The position numbers and the translations under genes were made by a program. DNA of 64,000 nucleotides. Origin: Rattus norvegicus. Taxonomy: Eukaryota > Chordata > Mammalia > Rodentia > Muridae. Of this stretch, positions 21,123 through 32,660 are shown piece after piece; the stretch's first letter is position 1, and the number at the start of each line of letters is the position of its first letter. The notes below the pieces were generated by a model. It ran no database searches and was not told where the DNA came from. It worked only from the letters and a program-made list of their open reading frames with translations. Where the stretch lies: the NCBI RefSeq assembly GCF_036323735.1, contig NC_086024.1, positions 131,600,053 through 131,664,052 of the forward strand, read 5' to 3'.

Positions 21123-23961
21123 CATGGAGACAAAGACTAACCAGAACAGAGAGTATCTGTACATTGATTTACATTCCCCCCAAAATTCCATAGTCACTTT
21201 GACAGTATCAATGGGACCCAAATTCATTCCATTTCTGTAAGGGAGGGGCTTAGGTTCTCTGCTTGCTATGTGCTTGTTAGTGGGCAAACTGGGTAACCCC
21301 CAAGCGCTATTGACTACAGAGGGACTCAACACGGGACAGATCTGAAGAACTCTGAAATGTGGTCCCACATTGACTGCCTAGAAATAGCCAGAGGGGAAAT
21401 CGGGAATCCTGATATGTCAGGACACATCTGTCCCTGTGCTATTAGCTTGCTTCAGCTCTCTGGACTCTGGTTCTTATTAATCTACGATGAACTAAACCAC
21501 GTGGATATTTCAACACAAACTTTTAACCTTTCTAAATATTCTTAAATGCTCATGAAGTCCTGACATATCTGTGGCTAAGTGAGCATGTGTTTTCAAGGGG
21601 GAGTGACAATACCCCAAAGGAGCTCCAATGCTTTCTTGTGGGGTTGGGCTTTCCTTTGTGAGGCTTACAGCGCATGTATACAGATGGAGCATATGCAGGG
21701 CACTGCACATCTGTGCAACTGGTGTTCTCTAGGGTGGTGATTAGGAAAAAATGTCCAAAGCCTCCTTCATGGTTAAAGAAGGGTTTGTGAATCGCATGTT
21801 AGAGAAGGCATGCCATGTATTATTGGCAAAGGTATTTCTGATGAGGAAGCTAAGTGTCAGAAATGGGTGATCTTAGGAACTTTCTGAAATCAGACTGTCA
21901 TAGAGATCATGTGATAATTCCACAGAACTATGGGGTCTATGTCACTAGGACTTCATCCACTCTTTGTCTTGGGCTGACAGGATTCGCCTTACTTGTTGCT
22001 GCTATTTAATTAGACAGGGGCAGAAATGAGGCTCATAGAAACAGGCAATTATGCTCACCCCTATAAGAAACAGTAGTAGAGGACTGAGGTATCCCGAGCC
22101 GCATAGTTTAGCCCCTTCCACAAACTAGTATAACATCTCCATGAAGTCTACCCCATCTCCTGCGTCGTCTAAGCCATCTTGTCTACTTACCATCCTTGGC
22201 CCTGCCGTACCCAGAGATTGCCTCCCCTAGTTACTCCTGTCTGGAATCCCACCACAGACGCAGTTAGAGATGACGTGTGCTTTCCTTATCCCTAGGGGCT
22301 TCTGAAGATAGCGCAGCTGACACACAGGACTGCCCATCAGCACTTCCCAGAACCAAGAAGCAGAACGGTGGCCACACAAGACAAGTTCTGTCTTAGGGGT
22401 GGCTTGCCTATCCTTCCCGTTGATAAGACGCAGTGTGTTTTCCACGGGGAGCCTCCTGATGTGGAAGCCTGCTTCGCCTTGTCAAGCCAGCGAAGCCAAG
22501 TCAAGTTCCCAGCCATGGTCACCTTTGCATAGAATATCCCCATCAGTAAGATAATACATTCAGAGGAAGAAATCACAGTGGTAGGTGTATTGCCCAGAGT
22601 GAGGAACTGGTGGGGACCACAGTGAAGGTTTAGTAAAAGACAGCGACATTGAACCAGACTCTCACTTGTCCATAGAGACAGGAAGGGCAAGAAGCGAGGA
22701 TGGGAATATGGACAATGAGAGGAGAGATGAGCTGTCTGGACGTGGCTTCTGAGAACGTGAGCATTGGGTAACAGTGGCATGTATGGCAAGAGGTAGTTTG
22801 TGGGAACCAGGCCAAGCTGACATGAGTGAGCCTCTTCACCAGCACCATTGGAAGCCAGGACATGCACATGACAAGAGCTCATTGCTCCTCTGACACCAAG
22901 TCCTAACAGACACGGCCTCCCTATAGATCCAGGGTGACCTGCCTCTGAGCTCCACCCATTCAGGACTCACACTCGGCACCCATGCAGGTATTGCAAAGTG
23001 ACCTGGGCTGGACCATCAGTCAGCCTGAGGTTGAGGCTCCTCTGTATGCCCAGTCGCTGTGTAAGGAGAACACTGATTTTTTTCCAGAAGTCAAGTGGCT
23101 GATTAGGCTAAGCCACCTCCACCTGAGCACACAGCCACCCCACCCCCACATCCCAGGGCTGATTGCTTTTTGTGCTCACAGGTGGGTTTTTAGCAAACTG
23201 AGTAATGAGATCTCATTTCTAAATCCCTTTCCTCTAGAGACTCACCAGGGGGAATCAGCTGGTCTGCCAAGAGCCCCTGTGGCCTGTGTTTTGAAACTGG
23301 TATTGAGTGAAATCTCTAGTCCCTGCCCTGTTTTTTTTTCTTACAGTCAACTCCTGCCTCCAACTCTCTGCCCCTGCATGGAGACAACTACCCATTGACC
23401 TATCTGAAGAATTGGCTGTCACGGGGCCACCCTTTTTCTGTGGCTTTGTCAGACACCAAAAGTCCAACTGTAATCGGGAAGACCGTGTTCCTGTGTTGAT
23501 CTTTTGTAGTCATTCACACTCTGCCCTTCTCCATCCTTCTCAGTAAACAGTGTCTTGGCAGTGGCCTTTCGGGCTCTTTTGTGGGGGGATTACAGGTGAC
23601 AGAGCCACAACTTCTGCTTCAGGGACCAGTGCCCTCTCCCAAGTGGACATCCCAGCTCCAGCGCCACACACACACCTGCTCTGCCACTCATGGGGTAAGG
23701 AATAGCTGCTCCTTGGGGATAACATCCCTGAATTGCAGGAAGAAAGAGAGAAAGAGGCTCTGAGGAAGATAATATGGAGGTTGAGGAGTGTGCCTTTCTA
23801 CTTTTTATTTGTAGGGCTTTTAATGACTTGATAACAACGATCCTTTTTATTTATGTAATTTCAAATTGCAGTGATGACTTCGGACTAATAATTTCAAAGT
23901 GGGCTGCACACAGTTTGTGGGAAATTTGTGGTTCTGAGGAAGGAGGCAGAGGCCACAGAGG

Positions 23962-23964
<3 letters not shown>
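21123..23964. other. Unique sequence, about 2.8 kb, no gene recognised
   Basis: I find no clear repeat. The part at 23770-23930 is AT-rich with TAATAA and TTTCAAATTG motifs and could be conserved non-coding DNA. The minus frame at 22337-22882 (181 codons) and the plus frame at 22982-23398 (138 codons) have no recognisable domain. Confidence 0.4.

Positions 23965-24009
<45 letters not shown>
23965..24009. repeat. (GT)n microsatellite, about 22 units
   Basis: An uninterrupted GT run on the plus strand. Confidence 0.97.
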
Positions 24010-24010
<1 letters not shown>

Positions 24011-25653
24011 TCACAGATAAGCACAGTCCTTAGGGCCTGCAACCAGGTCCTTCTAGAAGAGGCAATGATGCTGGGGGCAGAGGTTACTGTAGTCTTTTAA
24101 CATCAGAATTCACCACAAATGGGTTTATTTTCATTTTTTCTCTGTTGTTTCCTGCTTGGGGAAATGGCTTCACCCTCTCAGAGTTACCACTGTTAGCAGC
24201 CACACACACACACCTGGCTCTTCATTTAGCATGGTGCATTTCCTCTTTTACACACAACAGTGATTTAACATGAAAATCTGGTTTTTCAAGATGGCCACCC
24301 TTTCCCTGGGCTGTCCCTTGTGTAAGACTGCTGAAAGCAGAAAAAGAGCCAGGGACACCACTTCTCACAGCAAGGGCAGATAAGATCACACCCACTGTGG
24401 ATGGGTGACAGGCCTCTGTCAGACTTGGGGTGTCAGTTTCTTGAGTCAGGTGTAGCACTTGGTATAGTAACAAAAACTTTGCTCTATATGCCAGTCTCTG
24501 GGCGAGGCCTAGTGGTAGGTGGTCAACATGCCTCTCTGTGGCAAGGCTGTGGCTGATCATCTCCATTCTGTACACAAGAGGACAGGTTCTGATGGTCATG
24601 TCATGTGTTAAAGCCTTCTGAGTCAAGAACCTGAGCCAGAAATGTCTTGTATGTAAGCGTTTTTTCCCTCGTAAACTGTATGACATTACCTTGTCTTTCT
24701 GTGTATTTAAAAATTCCCTTTGAGGTATCTACTTACCTTGAAGATTTGCTACAGAAAGAAGGCAGCTGTCTGACCATGCAGGTCATTTGCTGGTGCTGCT
24801 GGAGACAGGCAAGGGCCTCTGGGAACAAAGAGTGACACACACACACAGGTGACATGGGCCCAAGTGAGAAGAAAGGGCAGAAGGTGACTCTGCTAATGGA
24901 ATCTTACCATCCGTCCACAGGAACCTTGGGGGCCTGGGGCCTTGGCACGGTTAGCTGGGCTAAAAGAGCATGTTTGGTCATCCCAAGAGACAGCCACTTA
25001 GCCTGGACAATTAGACCACATATACTGACCACATTTTGTGCTAAAACCAAGGGAATTCCTAGCCCAGCTTGCCCTGGCTTCCCCAGCATCCCCAGGAGAA
25101 AGAACTGTAGCATGAACAAGCATGTCCATTTGTGGGACCTGTTGGGGCTCCTCGAGATTCCATAAAAGATTCAGTGCTCACAGGGGCACAGAACAAGTAC
25201 ACCAAGCAAGTCACAATTTATCAAACGTTCAATGACAACAGTCATGATACATTTAGAGAAGGAACGAGTAGAGTCATGAGGTAGCAGAAATAATCAACTC
25301 TTGGTGTGCAAAGGTAGACAAAGGAGCAAGCTCTGACCACTCCTGCATGCGTGGAATGGGTGGGGTCCGAAGTTGCCAAGGACTGAGCAGAATAGCAATA
25401 TCAGAGAGAGTGTCAAGAAAAGGGCCTTGAGCCTCAGCCTTGTGAGATTGTAAACTGAAATTTAACTAAGTTGCTAACCTGTTCATTAATCCATAAATAC
25501 TCTTTCCTCATCTTGTAAAATCTGACCAGAGGTCTCCCACAAGAAAGCCCTCTGCTCCTCTCAATCTGCTACGGCCTCAGTTACCAGGTGGGAGTCACTC
25601 CTTTCCAGAAGGTTTTGTGAGGCTCCCAGGACACTTTGTCAGGTGCTGCTGTG

Positions 25654-25654
<1 letters not shown>
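24010..25654. other. Unique sequence, about 1.6 kb, no gene recognised
   Basis: No clear repeat. The minus frame at 24222-24686 (154 codons) shows no domain. Two very short CACACA runs occur near 24202 and 24838. Confidence 0.4.
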
Positions 25655-25695
<41 letters not shown>

Positions 25696-25716
25696 ATGTG
25701 TATGGGTGTGTGTGTG
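25655..25716. repeat. (GT)n microsatellite with CATGTGTATGG break
   Basis: About 20 GT units, a short CATGTGTATG interruption, then five or six more GT units. Confidence 0.95.
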
Positions 25717-26004
25717 ACAACCCAGGGTTAGCTAGAAAGCTGGGGTCAAAGCTCCTCCTGGGGATGAGTCCCAAGTCCTCAGCAAATCTTGAATTCCACA
25801 GCCACACTCATAGCATGGGCTACCTACAGTTTGGCCACCATTGCTGTTGCCTGACTGTACAATGACTAGATATCCTGCTCTGAGAAAAACAAACAAGAAC
25901 GACAAAATTAAAGCCACGGGGCATTTAAAATCTGACTTTCTCTTAACACGACTTCATTATCTTCAGTTTACTAACATAGGTTAGACATTCACAGAATTTG
26001 TTTT

Positions 26005-26019
26005 GTGTGTGCATATATG

Positions 26020-26111
<92 letters not shown>

Positions 26112-26115
26112 TGAG
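26005..26115. repeat. Composite microsatellite (GT)n(GA)n
   Basis: A degenerate GT/CATA start, then about 22 GT units (26022-26066), directly followed by about 20 GA units to 26107. This is the same class as 51747 and as the reverse complements of 2628 and 43313. Confidence 0.96.
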
Positions 26116-26544
26116 AATATCAATGGTTGAGTTGAATTGACCAAGGTGAATCTGACCTACTTTTAGGGTTTACCGAAAGCTCTGGAGTTCTGACCAGTTT
26201 CTGCTCCACAGCATACATAAAGAGATTAAGAAGCCAAGGTGGGAGGTGCTGGGCTGAGCTCAGGAGGCCACAAAAGAGGTGTTGGGCCCCAAACTGTCAA
26301 TCTCATGTGTACTTCAGTATGTGGGACCATGTTTATTTTAGTATGATCTTGTTTAAAAAGTCGACACTACTGCACAGATCAGCTGCAATCAGGATGCTTG
26401 ACCTCCTACTGCCACCCAGAAGAAAAGAGACCTGGGCCTGAGTGAGGACAACTCCCTTGGGCCTGACTGCAAAGTGAACGAAGGGTGTTGTCTTAGTGAT
26501 TCAAGTCCCAGCAGCCCTTGTCCATTCTTTTCACTAATAAGTGA
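26116..26544. other. Unique sequence, no gene recognised
   Basis: Nothing recognised. The minus frame at 26389-26643 runs into the B4 element and is not credible as coding. Confidence 0.45.
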
Positions 26545-26826
26545 AGGTGTAGGTTGGGGAGATGGCTCCGTCTGTAGTGTTTGGCTTGTAGGTATGAGGA
26601 CTGGGGTTTGAGTCTCTAGAATACATGTAATGAAGCCAGACACGGAGGTACATGGTTACGGTCCCAGGGCTAGGGAGATGGAGCCAGGAGGCTTGTTGGG
26701 CAGCCATCTGAATGTAATTGGCAAGTTCGGGTCTAGTCTCAGAAACAGAAGGATGCTATTGGAGACTGACCACTGACCTCTACATATGAGCACACATCAC
26801 ACTCAGGCATGTATCCCCATACATAG
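26545..26826 (+). mobile_element. B4-type composite SINE, plus strand
   Basis: A tRNA-like head (GGTTGGGGAGATGGCTC at about 26552), AAGCCAGACACGGAGGTACA, CAGGGCTAGGGAGATGGAGC, GCAGCCATCTGAATGTAATT, GGCAAGTTC, a CTAGTCTCAGAAACAG segment and ACTGACCACTGACCTCTAC follow the order of B4. Its CA-rich 3' tail is the start of the tandem array at 26787. Confidence 0.8.
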
Positions 26827-27267
26827 TAACGATCACACACACAGACACACAGAAACACACACAGACACACATATACACACAGACACACCCAGAGACACAC
26901 AGACATACACACAGACACACAGAGACACACGGAGACACACACAAGCACACACACACATACTGAGCACACATCACACTCAGGCATGTGTCCCCATACATAG
27001 TAACGATCACACACACAGACACACAGAAACACACCCAGACACATATATACACACAGACACACCCAGAGACAGACATACACACAGACACACAGAGACACAC
27101 GCAGACACACACAAGCACACACACACATACTGAGCACACATCACACTCAGGCATGTGTCCCTATACATAATAACAATCACACACAGACACACAGACACAC
27201 ACACACAGACACACACAGACACACACACACACACACACACAGACACACACACACACACACACACACC
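26787..27267. repeat. Three tandem ~170-bp units built from a B4 tail and CA repeats
   Basis: The phrase TGAGCACACATCACACTCAG begins at 26787, 26961 and 27131, giving unit lengths of 174 and 170 bp and a shorter last unit. Units 1 and 2 differ by only a few substitutions and a 4-bp indel within the CA variants. Unit 3 is more diverged and ends in pure CA. The first unit lies inside the 3' part of the B4 at 26545, so the tail of a SINE was amplified as a small satellite-like array. Confidence 0.92.
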
Positions 27268-28361
27268 AAAAAGTCCAATCATGCTCACAGGTCCGGATTT
27301 CTCTCGAGTCCCAATCCAGGCTGCTTCATAAGAGCCAATCAGGAAGCAAAGACTCGAATGTGTCCTACCGTGTTTTTAATCGAAAGGTCTTACTTAGAAG
27401 AGTTCCCCTCATGGGTGCCACAGTATCTGCCAAGAATACAGTGCCTTCAGGTGGAAGCTTGGAAAGAAAACTTGAGAAAAAGGCAGCTGATGTTTGGCAC
27501 TTGATTTTCTGTGTCCTTTCCCAGCCTGGTAGAGCAATTGTGCGTGAGTGGGGATGGTGGCAGCATGTATGTCCCCATACCTTCCTGGGGAGACCTAAGG
27601 ACCCTGAATACCTGAGTGGAAGGTGAACTTGATTGGCTGTGTAATTGGGGTCTGTACCGGGGCAGAGTCTTGGGGACTTGGCTGTGTAGTGCGAGAGGGA
27701 TGTACCCAGACTGGGAGGCACTTAGCCAAGGGTCCTAACAAGATTAGAAGGGAGCAGAGTTGTCTTTCATGGACAGATATGCATTTGCTCCAAGTGACAG
27801 CAGAAGGGGACCAGAGAGATAATGAAGGGCGGAGACGATGAAACTGCTACGGGCTTTGCTCTCTCTGGTGCAAGAGTCTAGAAAATGCAAAAGAAAAATA
27901 ATCAGAATGAACACACAGTGTGAACGTGCAGTTTGCCTGGCAGGAAAACTTTAGTTTTTTAACAAGGAAATTATTGTCATCAGAAGAACTCAGATTTGAG
28001 AGACGATTCAATGTCTGGTCTTAGAAACTGTCAAAAATGCTTTGGGAGGAGAGTAGCCAAGTGCGGGCAAGGTCTTAGAAGAACTGCTGGATTCTACTCC
28101 CCTGGTGTTCATGGTATACGCGGATCAGGAAAAGCCTCTGCTCACGTATATCCATCACACATTCTCTAAGCAGATTCTTGGGGACAGAGAAGTGGGGTCC
28201 TTGAATGGCTTAGACCCTTCACAGGACATAGAGCATCTCTTCACAAGACCGGCCTGAGACTGGAAGAGAATGTGGCACATGACTGCAGCTGTGAACTTAA
28301 GACTAACCAAGGACAAGAAACAAAAACAATCAGTTACAATGGAGAAAACTGTCCCTGGAAT
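27268..28361. other. Unique sequence, about 1.1 kb, no gene recognised
   Basis: No repeat was recognised. Frames at 27360-27626 (+) and 27365-27721 (-) coincide on opposite strands and have no domain. Confidence 0.45.
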
Positions 28362-28518
28362 TGTGGAGACGGACTAGCAGGTAAAGACACTTGCTGCCAA
28401 ACATGGTGACTTGAGTTTTATCCTTAGAAACTGGTGGAGGAACAGGATAGACCCTGCAGGTTGTTCAGGCTGTGTGTACATACATGAATACACACATGCA
28501 AAATAAAGTAAATAGATT
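28362..28518 (+). mobile_element. B3/B2-related SINE, plus strand, diverged
   Basis: TTGTGGAGACGGACTAGCAG, GTAAAGACACTTGCTGCC, AACATGGTGACTTGAGTTTT and a tail of ATACATGAATACACACATGC with AAATAAAGTAAATA follow the head-to-tail order of a tRNA-derived rodent SINE. The body is closer to B3 than B2. The copy is old. Confidence 0.65.
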
Positions 28519-28639
28519 ATTTTAACATTTTATGGTGCTATAAACTGTGACGTCATTTTCTGAAGCAAATATTGTCTGAAACACAGGGGATGCCATTGAA
28601 ATTTTGTTCAAGAAGGTCCATATTTCTACTTTAAAGCTC

Positions 28640-28934
28640 TTTTTATAAAATGTATTTATTTGTGCATATTTGCGTGTATGAATATTCGGTCTTCAGACAC
28701 ACCAGAAGAGGGCATCAGATCTTATTACAGATGGTTGTGAGTCACCATGTGGTTGCTGGGATTGGAACTCAGGACCTCGGGGTTGGGGATTTAGCTCAGT
28801 GGTAGAGCTCTTGCCTAGCAAGCACAAGGCCCTGGGTTCGGTCCCCAGCTCTGAAAAAAAAAAAAAAAAAGGAACTCAGGACCGCTGGAAGAACAACCAG
28901 TGCTTTTAACCGCTGAGCCATCTCCCCAGCCCCC
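28640..28934 (-). mobile_element. B2 SINE, minus strand, split by an ID element
   Basis: On the plus strand it reads AATGTATTTATTTG (tail), CTTCAGACACACCAGAAGAG, GGCATCAGATC, ATTACAGATGGTTGTGAGTC, ACCATGTGGTTGCTGGGATT, GGAACTCAGGACC, and, after the ID insertion, CGCTGGAAGAACAACCAGTG, CTTTTAACCGCTGAGCCATC and TCCCCAGCCCC. That is a full B2 in reverse. The ID element at 28777-28870 and its target duplication interrupt it. Confidence 0.93.
28777..28870 (+). mobile_element. ID element (BC1-derived SINE) inserted in B2
   Basis: GGGGTTGGGGATTTAGCTCA starts the element. The A box is TAGCTCAGTGG, the B box GGTTCGGTCC, and the tail is pure A. The target-site duplication GGAACTCAGGACC lies at 28764-28776 and 28871-28883, identical in both copies. 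The body shows changes from the usual ID text (GAGCTCTTGC, AAGCACAAGG, CTCTG before the tail); two are CpG-decay type. It is younger than the B2 it interrupts. Confidence 0.96.
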
Positions 28935-29561
28935 ATATTTCCATTTATTTTATATTATTTTATAACTTTGGGAATTTGATAGCAGATAAAAAGGATATTC
29001 TAGGAAAATATACCTTGCTCAGACATCTTAAGGTTGAATAGGAGTTAAACATGACTCCTATTCAAGGGTAAGAGCACATGGGAGAGGAGAGACATCGAAA
29101 GAGTGGAACCCAGGGCAAGCAAAACAATTCTAACATGGTTTCAGGGCCCAGATTTATAGGCACAGAAACCTGAGATCCTTTCAAATGTGGGTGCCCCATC
29201 ACTGAGAGGGCTGTTGGGAAATTGCGGAAAAGCCGCTATGGAACATCTGTATTAAGCCTCCCCCTCTGTACCCTAACTGGTCTGAGCCTTGTCGAGGCAG
29301 TTTGGCTGGGTTTTGTTACTTCTAAAGAGTTATGATGTTCTCTATGTACTCCAGGTGGCTTGGGGGTGACTCTCCTCTAATCAGCTTAGCTTGTTTGAGA
29401 GTCTCTGACCAGTTCTCCTTGCGTATATTCTCTTGGTGGTGGAAGAGACTAGTGAACCTGCTCAGTTCCGGGAACTTCCTGAAGCTGTTTTGAATTGTTT
29501 ACTCCCAATCCTAATGAGCTCTACTATGGTATGGCATATTTTATCTCTTATCTGTCTTAGT
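28935..29561. other. Unique sequence, no gene recognised
   Basis: No repeat or exon was recognised. A short CATGACTCCTATTCAAGGGT stretch repeats part of the preceding text in inverted form (AATAGGAGT near 29037 and ACTCCTATT near 29054), a small hairpin. Confidence 0.45.
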
Positions 29562-29913
29562 CAAGATTTGTATTCCTGAACAAGCATCATGACCAAGAAG
29601 CAAGTTGGGGAGGAAAGGGTTTATTCAGCTTACACTTCCACATTGCTGTTCATCACCAAAGGAAGTCAGGACTGGAACTCATACAGGGCAGGAACCTGGA
29701 GACAGGAGCTGATGTAGAGGCTGTAGAGGGATGCTGCTTACTGGCTTGTTTCCCCTATCTTGCTCAGCTTGCTTTCTTATAGAACCTGGGGCCACTAGCC
29801 CAAGGATAGCACCACCCACAACTCCCCCTTGATCACCAAATGAGAAAATGCCTTATGGATCTCATGGAGGCATTTCCTCCTGGGAGGCTCCTTTCTCTTT
29901 GATAACTCCAGCT
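29562..29913 (-). mobile_element. MaLR-like LTR, minus strand, near full length
   Basis: GTCTTAGTCAAGATTTGTAT, CATGACCAAGAAGCAAGTTG, GGGAGGAAAGGGTTTATTCA, GAAGTCAGGACTGGAACTCA, GGAGCTGATG, CTGCTTACTGGCTTG, CTTGCTCAGCTTGCTTTCTT, GCACCACCCACAAC and GAGGCATTTCC occur in this order, matching the copy at 57460 almost phrase by phrase and the copy at 63255 less closely. The reverse complement of the left end (TGACTAAGAC-type) fits an LTR 3' terminus of the MaLR class. Confidence 0.7.
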
Positions 29914-32532
29914 CCACACAAGCCAAGCCAGTGCACACCCTGTTGTTTTACCTACAAGCACCCTGACCTAAAATACCCCATTGCTTCACTTTCCCTTTAC
30001 ATCCTGTGTCTTGAGGTATTTCCCTCAAGACAGGAGGTTTTAGTCATGGGGGAAACTGCTATGCAACAGCTTCTGAATGGAAGGCAGTACTTCCCAGGCA
30101 GAGGTAAACTTGTTTGAGCCCATGTTTGCAAATGTAGAAACCAGGAATCTTAGAGTTTCTCTGGCCTTCGTCTGTGCCAGGGCTACTGAGTCATAGACAC
30201 GAAATCGTACCTCAGGTTTCTGAACCTTCATCCTGGAGTATGTGCCTACACATACTGTGACACTAAGATCGATTGGCACCCCGCTCAAACCCTCATGAAA
30301 CTCCGTTCTCAGAGGAGTGATCTCAGACATTTTGCAAAGGAGAACCCTCTCTTTCCCTGCTGCTCAGGTTGTCCTCGTGGGCCCAGACCGCTTCTGCACT
30401 GCATGTAGGCAAGACTATGCCAGCAAGACAAGTGAATGGTCAGCCTGATAAATGGTTAGCCACTGGGAAGTCTTGAGTGCTTATTTGATGGCCCATGGTT
30501 TCTGGCCTGGTTACCCATCTCTTTCCATCACAGTCATACTGAGGAAGATTATGATCCACACTGAGGGATTCTGGGAGATCCCAGTATGATATTCTGTCCT
30601 GGCCATGACTCCTGCCTCGGAGCCAGTGGGAATGGAGTGAGGAGTGAGAAATGCCTGGGTGGATTACTGACATCCTGATTTTCTGGGAAATAACAAGTCT
30701 AATTCCCAGTAAAATGTCATTAGAATTTGCCAGGTCCTCTGACAAGGAAAATGAAAAGCCCTTCCTAGAAGTTTGTCATGCTGTGTGGTTTCTGAGACAT
30801 TCTAAGGACTTTGTAGAGAAATATACTGCGCCTATACGATTTGGGACTAATGCTAATTTCCCGGCTTCCTCAAACGTATGGGGCTGTCTTTAAGCAGAAG
30901 TAAACTGCAAAAGCCCAGGATGGTTACTTTATTTTTCAAACAATGTGTGTGAGAATAGGGGATTTGAGGTTTACCCAGCCTGAGTCTCACCCTTGCTACT
31001 TCCCAGGCTTGTACCCTTAGAGACCATACTTCAGTTCACAAAGCCCTGATTGGGTTGCCTGTACCGTGATGCTAATGGAGTATCTCCCTCCTGGGTTTGT
31101 CAGGAGCTTTTCCTGCCTCACTTCTCCTCCATCTTGAGCACTTAGCATCATGCTCTGCATAACACAAGTAAACAATGATCACAACTCCCTTCCAATCTCT
31201 TCTCCCACGTGCAGACACACGCACCGAAGCTAAGCTGTGTTACATAAACGACCTCTCCTGTCCTCTTCTCCTTGCTGTAGGCACCGAACGGCTCCAGTGG
31301 CGAGAATCCTCACAGAGTGGTTTGTTTGCCCACAGAGCTCTTCAGTGTCCAGGCAGTTGTTTCTCGTAGCAGTTAAATGTCTGTGGCCCTGAACTTTGCG
31401 GAGAGACGATCGGCGGGTTGACCGATTAGGTGTTGAAGTGTACAGCAAAGAGAACCCCAGTCCTTTCTTGTGATAATTGAAGTCATTTCAATTCATTTCC
31501 TTCTGGGTTGGACAGAGACATGTTTGCAATAGTGAGCGAGTCTTGAGGGAATCCATTGACCTGAGCCATCGTATAATGCGTGAAGTTAATGGACAAAAAA
31601 TGATATTCATCTTCAGTTTATAATAGCGTTTTCACCACGGCACCTAAGCACAGAGGTGGCGAGCACGCTGTTGGAGCAGCAGCCACTCCGCTGGCAGACG
31701 TGTGACCTTTGCTGTATCTAACAATTATTGGATCTATGGTGAAATAAAATAAAAACCAACACAAGTTTTGACACTAAGATAATAAATTATAAATTATGGA
31801 AGTCGACGCCACCGAGGATCTTGTAAACAACAGGCTGGTCTCTTAGCAACAGCCCAAGGAGAGAGCAGTTGTTAGTAGCAAGGGAGCTGACAGGATTTGT
31901 CGTGTTGTGTTTCTGCTGAGGGCCAGAAGCTACACTTTAGCACCTGCCTCCATGCCCCTTCCTGACCAGGTCCTCTTACCTAGTGGTCAGCTGTAGACCA
32001 AGATCTATCCTGGTATTTAAGGGGCTCTGTCACCCAAACCAGGCGACCAGGTTTTAAGGAGGAAACAAACAGCGGCAGATTCAAGTGGCAAAGACACGGT
32101 GTGGCTATCCGTCTTGGCAAGAGAGGCTTCGATGTTTCTGCAGTAGGTAATGGTCAACAGAGAGGCCCACAACTGGTCAAATGACAAAGAATGGTCATGC
32201 GTCCCTGTCTCAGCCCTAAATAAGACATCTGTTTCACATCCTCCAAGGTACAGGGAACATTATGGAAAAGAGGAAGAAAGGATCATAAAAGCCAGGAGAG
32301 GAGAAGGATGCGATGATGTGACATTCTGTCTTCTGCAAATGACAGGGCTAATGTATCCAGGAATACACAGCAGCTATGGCTACAGTACCTGCATAAAATA
32401 AGACAGGGAGGTAGGTAGGAGTTGGCGGGAGGAAGAAGGGGTCTGAAGGAGTGGGGATCAGTGAGAGAGGTATGGGCTGGTTTTGTGCATAATACATTAC
32501 ATACACAGATACAAGTATCAATAATTAAATTT
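29914..32532. other. Repeat-free block, about 2.6 kb, possible conserved non-coding DNA
   Basis: I recognise no interspersed repeat across the whole interval, unusual for this window. The part at 31450-31830 is AT-rich with retained CpGs, contains TGACCTTTG at 31703 (nuclear-receptor half-site type) and ACAATTATTGG near 31721 (SOX/homeodomain type). An acceptor-like CTCCTTGCTGTAG ends at 31280 but no matching donor or domain is seen. Frames of 60-101 codons have no recognisable product. Confidence 0.4.
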
Positions 32533-32547
32533 AAAAAAATAAACAGG

Positions 32548-32645
32548 GGGGGTTGGGGATTTAGCTCAGTGGTAGAGTGCTTGCCTAGGAAGCGCAAGGC
32601 CCTGGGTTCGGTCCCCAGCTCCGAAAAAAAAAAAAGAAAAAAGAA
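32548..32645 (+). mobile_element. ID element with 15-bp target-site duplication
   Basis: The body from GGTTGGGGATTTAGCTCAGT to CCCAGCTCCG is intact, with A box TAGCTCAGTGG and B box GGTTCGGTCC. It shows two differences from the usual text (GAGTGCTTGC, CTAGGAAGCG). An AAAAAGAAAAAAG-type tail follows. The duplication AAAAAAATAAACAGG occurs at 32533-32547 and 32646-32660 without mismatch, indicating L1-mediated insertion and recent age. Confidence 0.97.
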
Positions 32646-32660
32646 AAAAAAATAAACAGG

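Noticed and set aside
21820..22080. Possible MIR traces
   Set aside because: Only short phrases such as CTGATGAGGAAGCTAAG and GAAATGAGGCTCATAG match, with wrong spacing for one element.
22337..22882. 181-codon minus frame
   Set aside because: No domain or splice context; a second minus frame is open in another phase over the same DNA.
28777..28870. tRNA gene-like A and B boxes
   Set aside because: They belong to an ID SINE: A-rich tail, target-site duplication and BC1-like text. It does not fold as a functional tRNA.
31175..31369. Possible exon after the acceptor-like CTCCTTGCTGTAG at 31280
   Set aside because: No convincing donor, no domain in the open frame, and a minus frame overlaps it.
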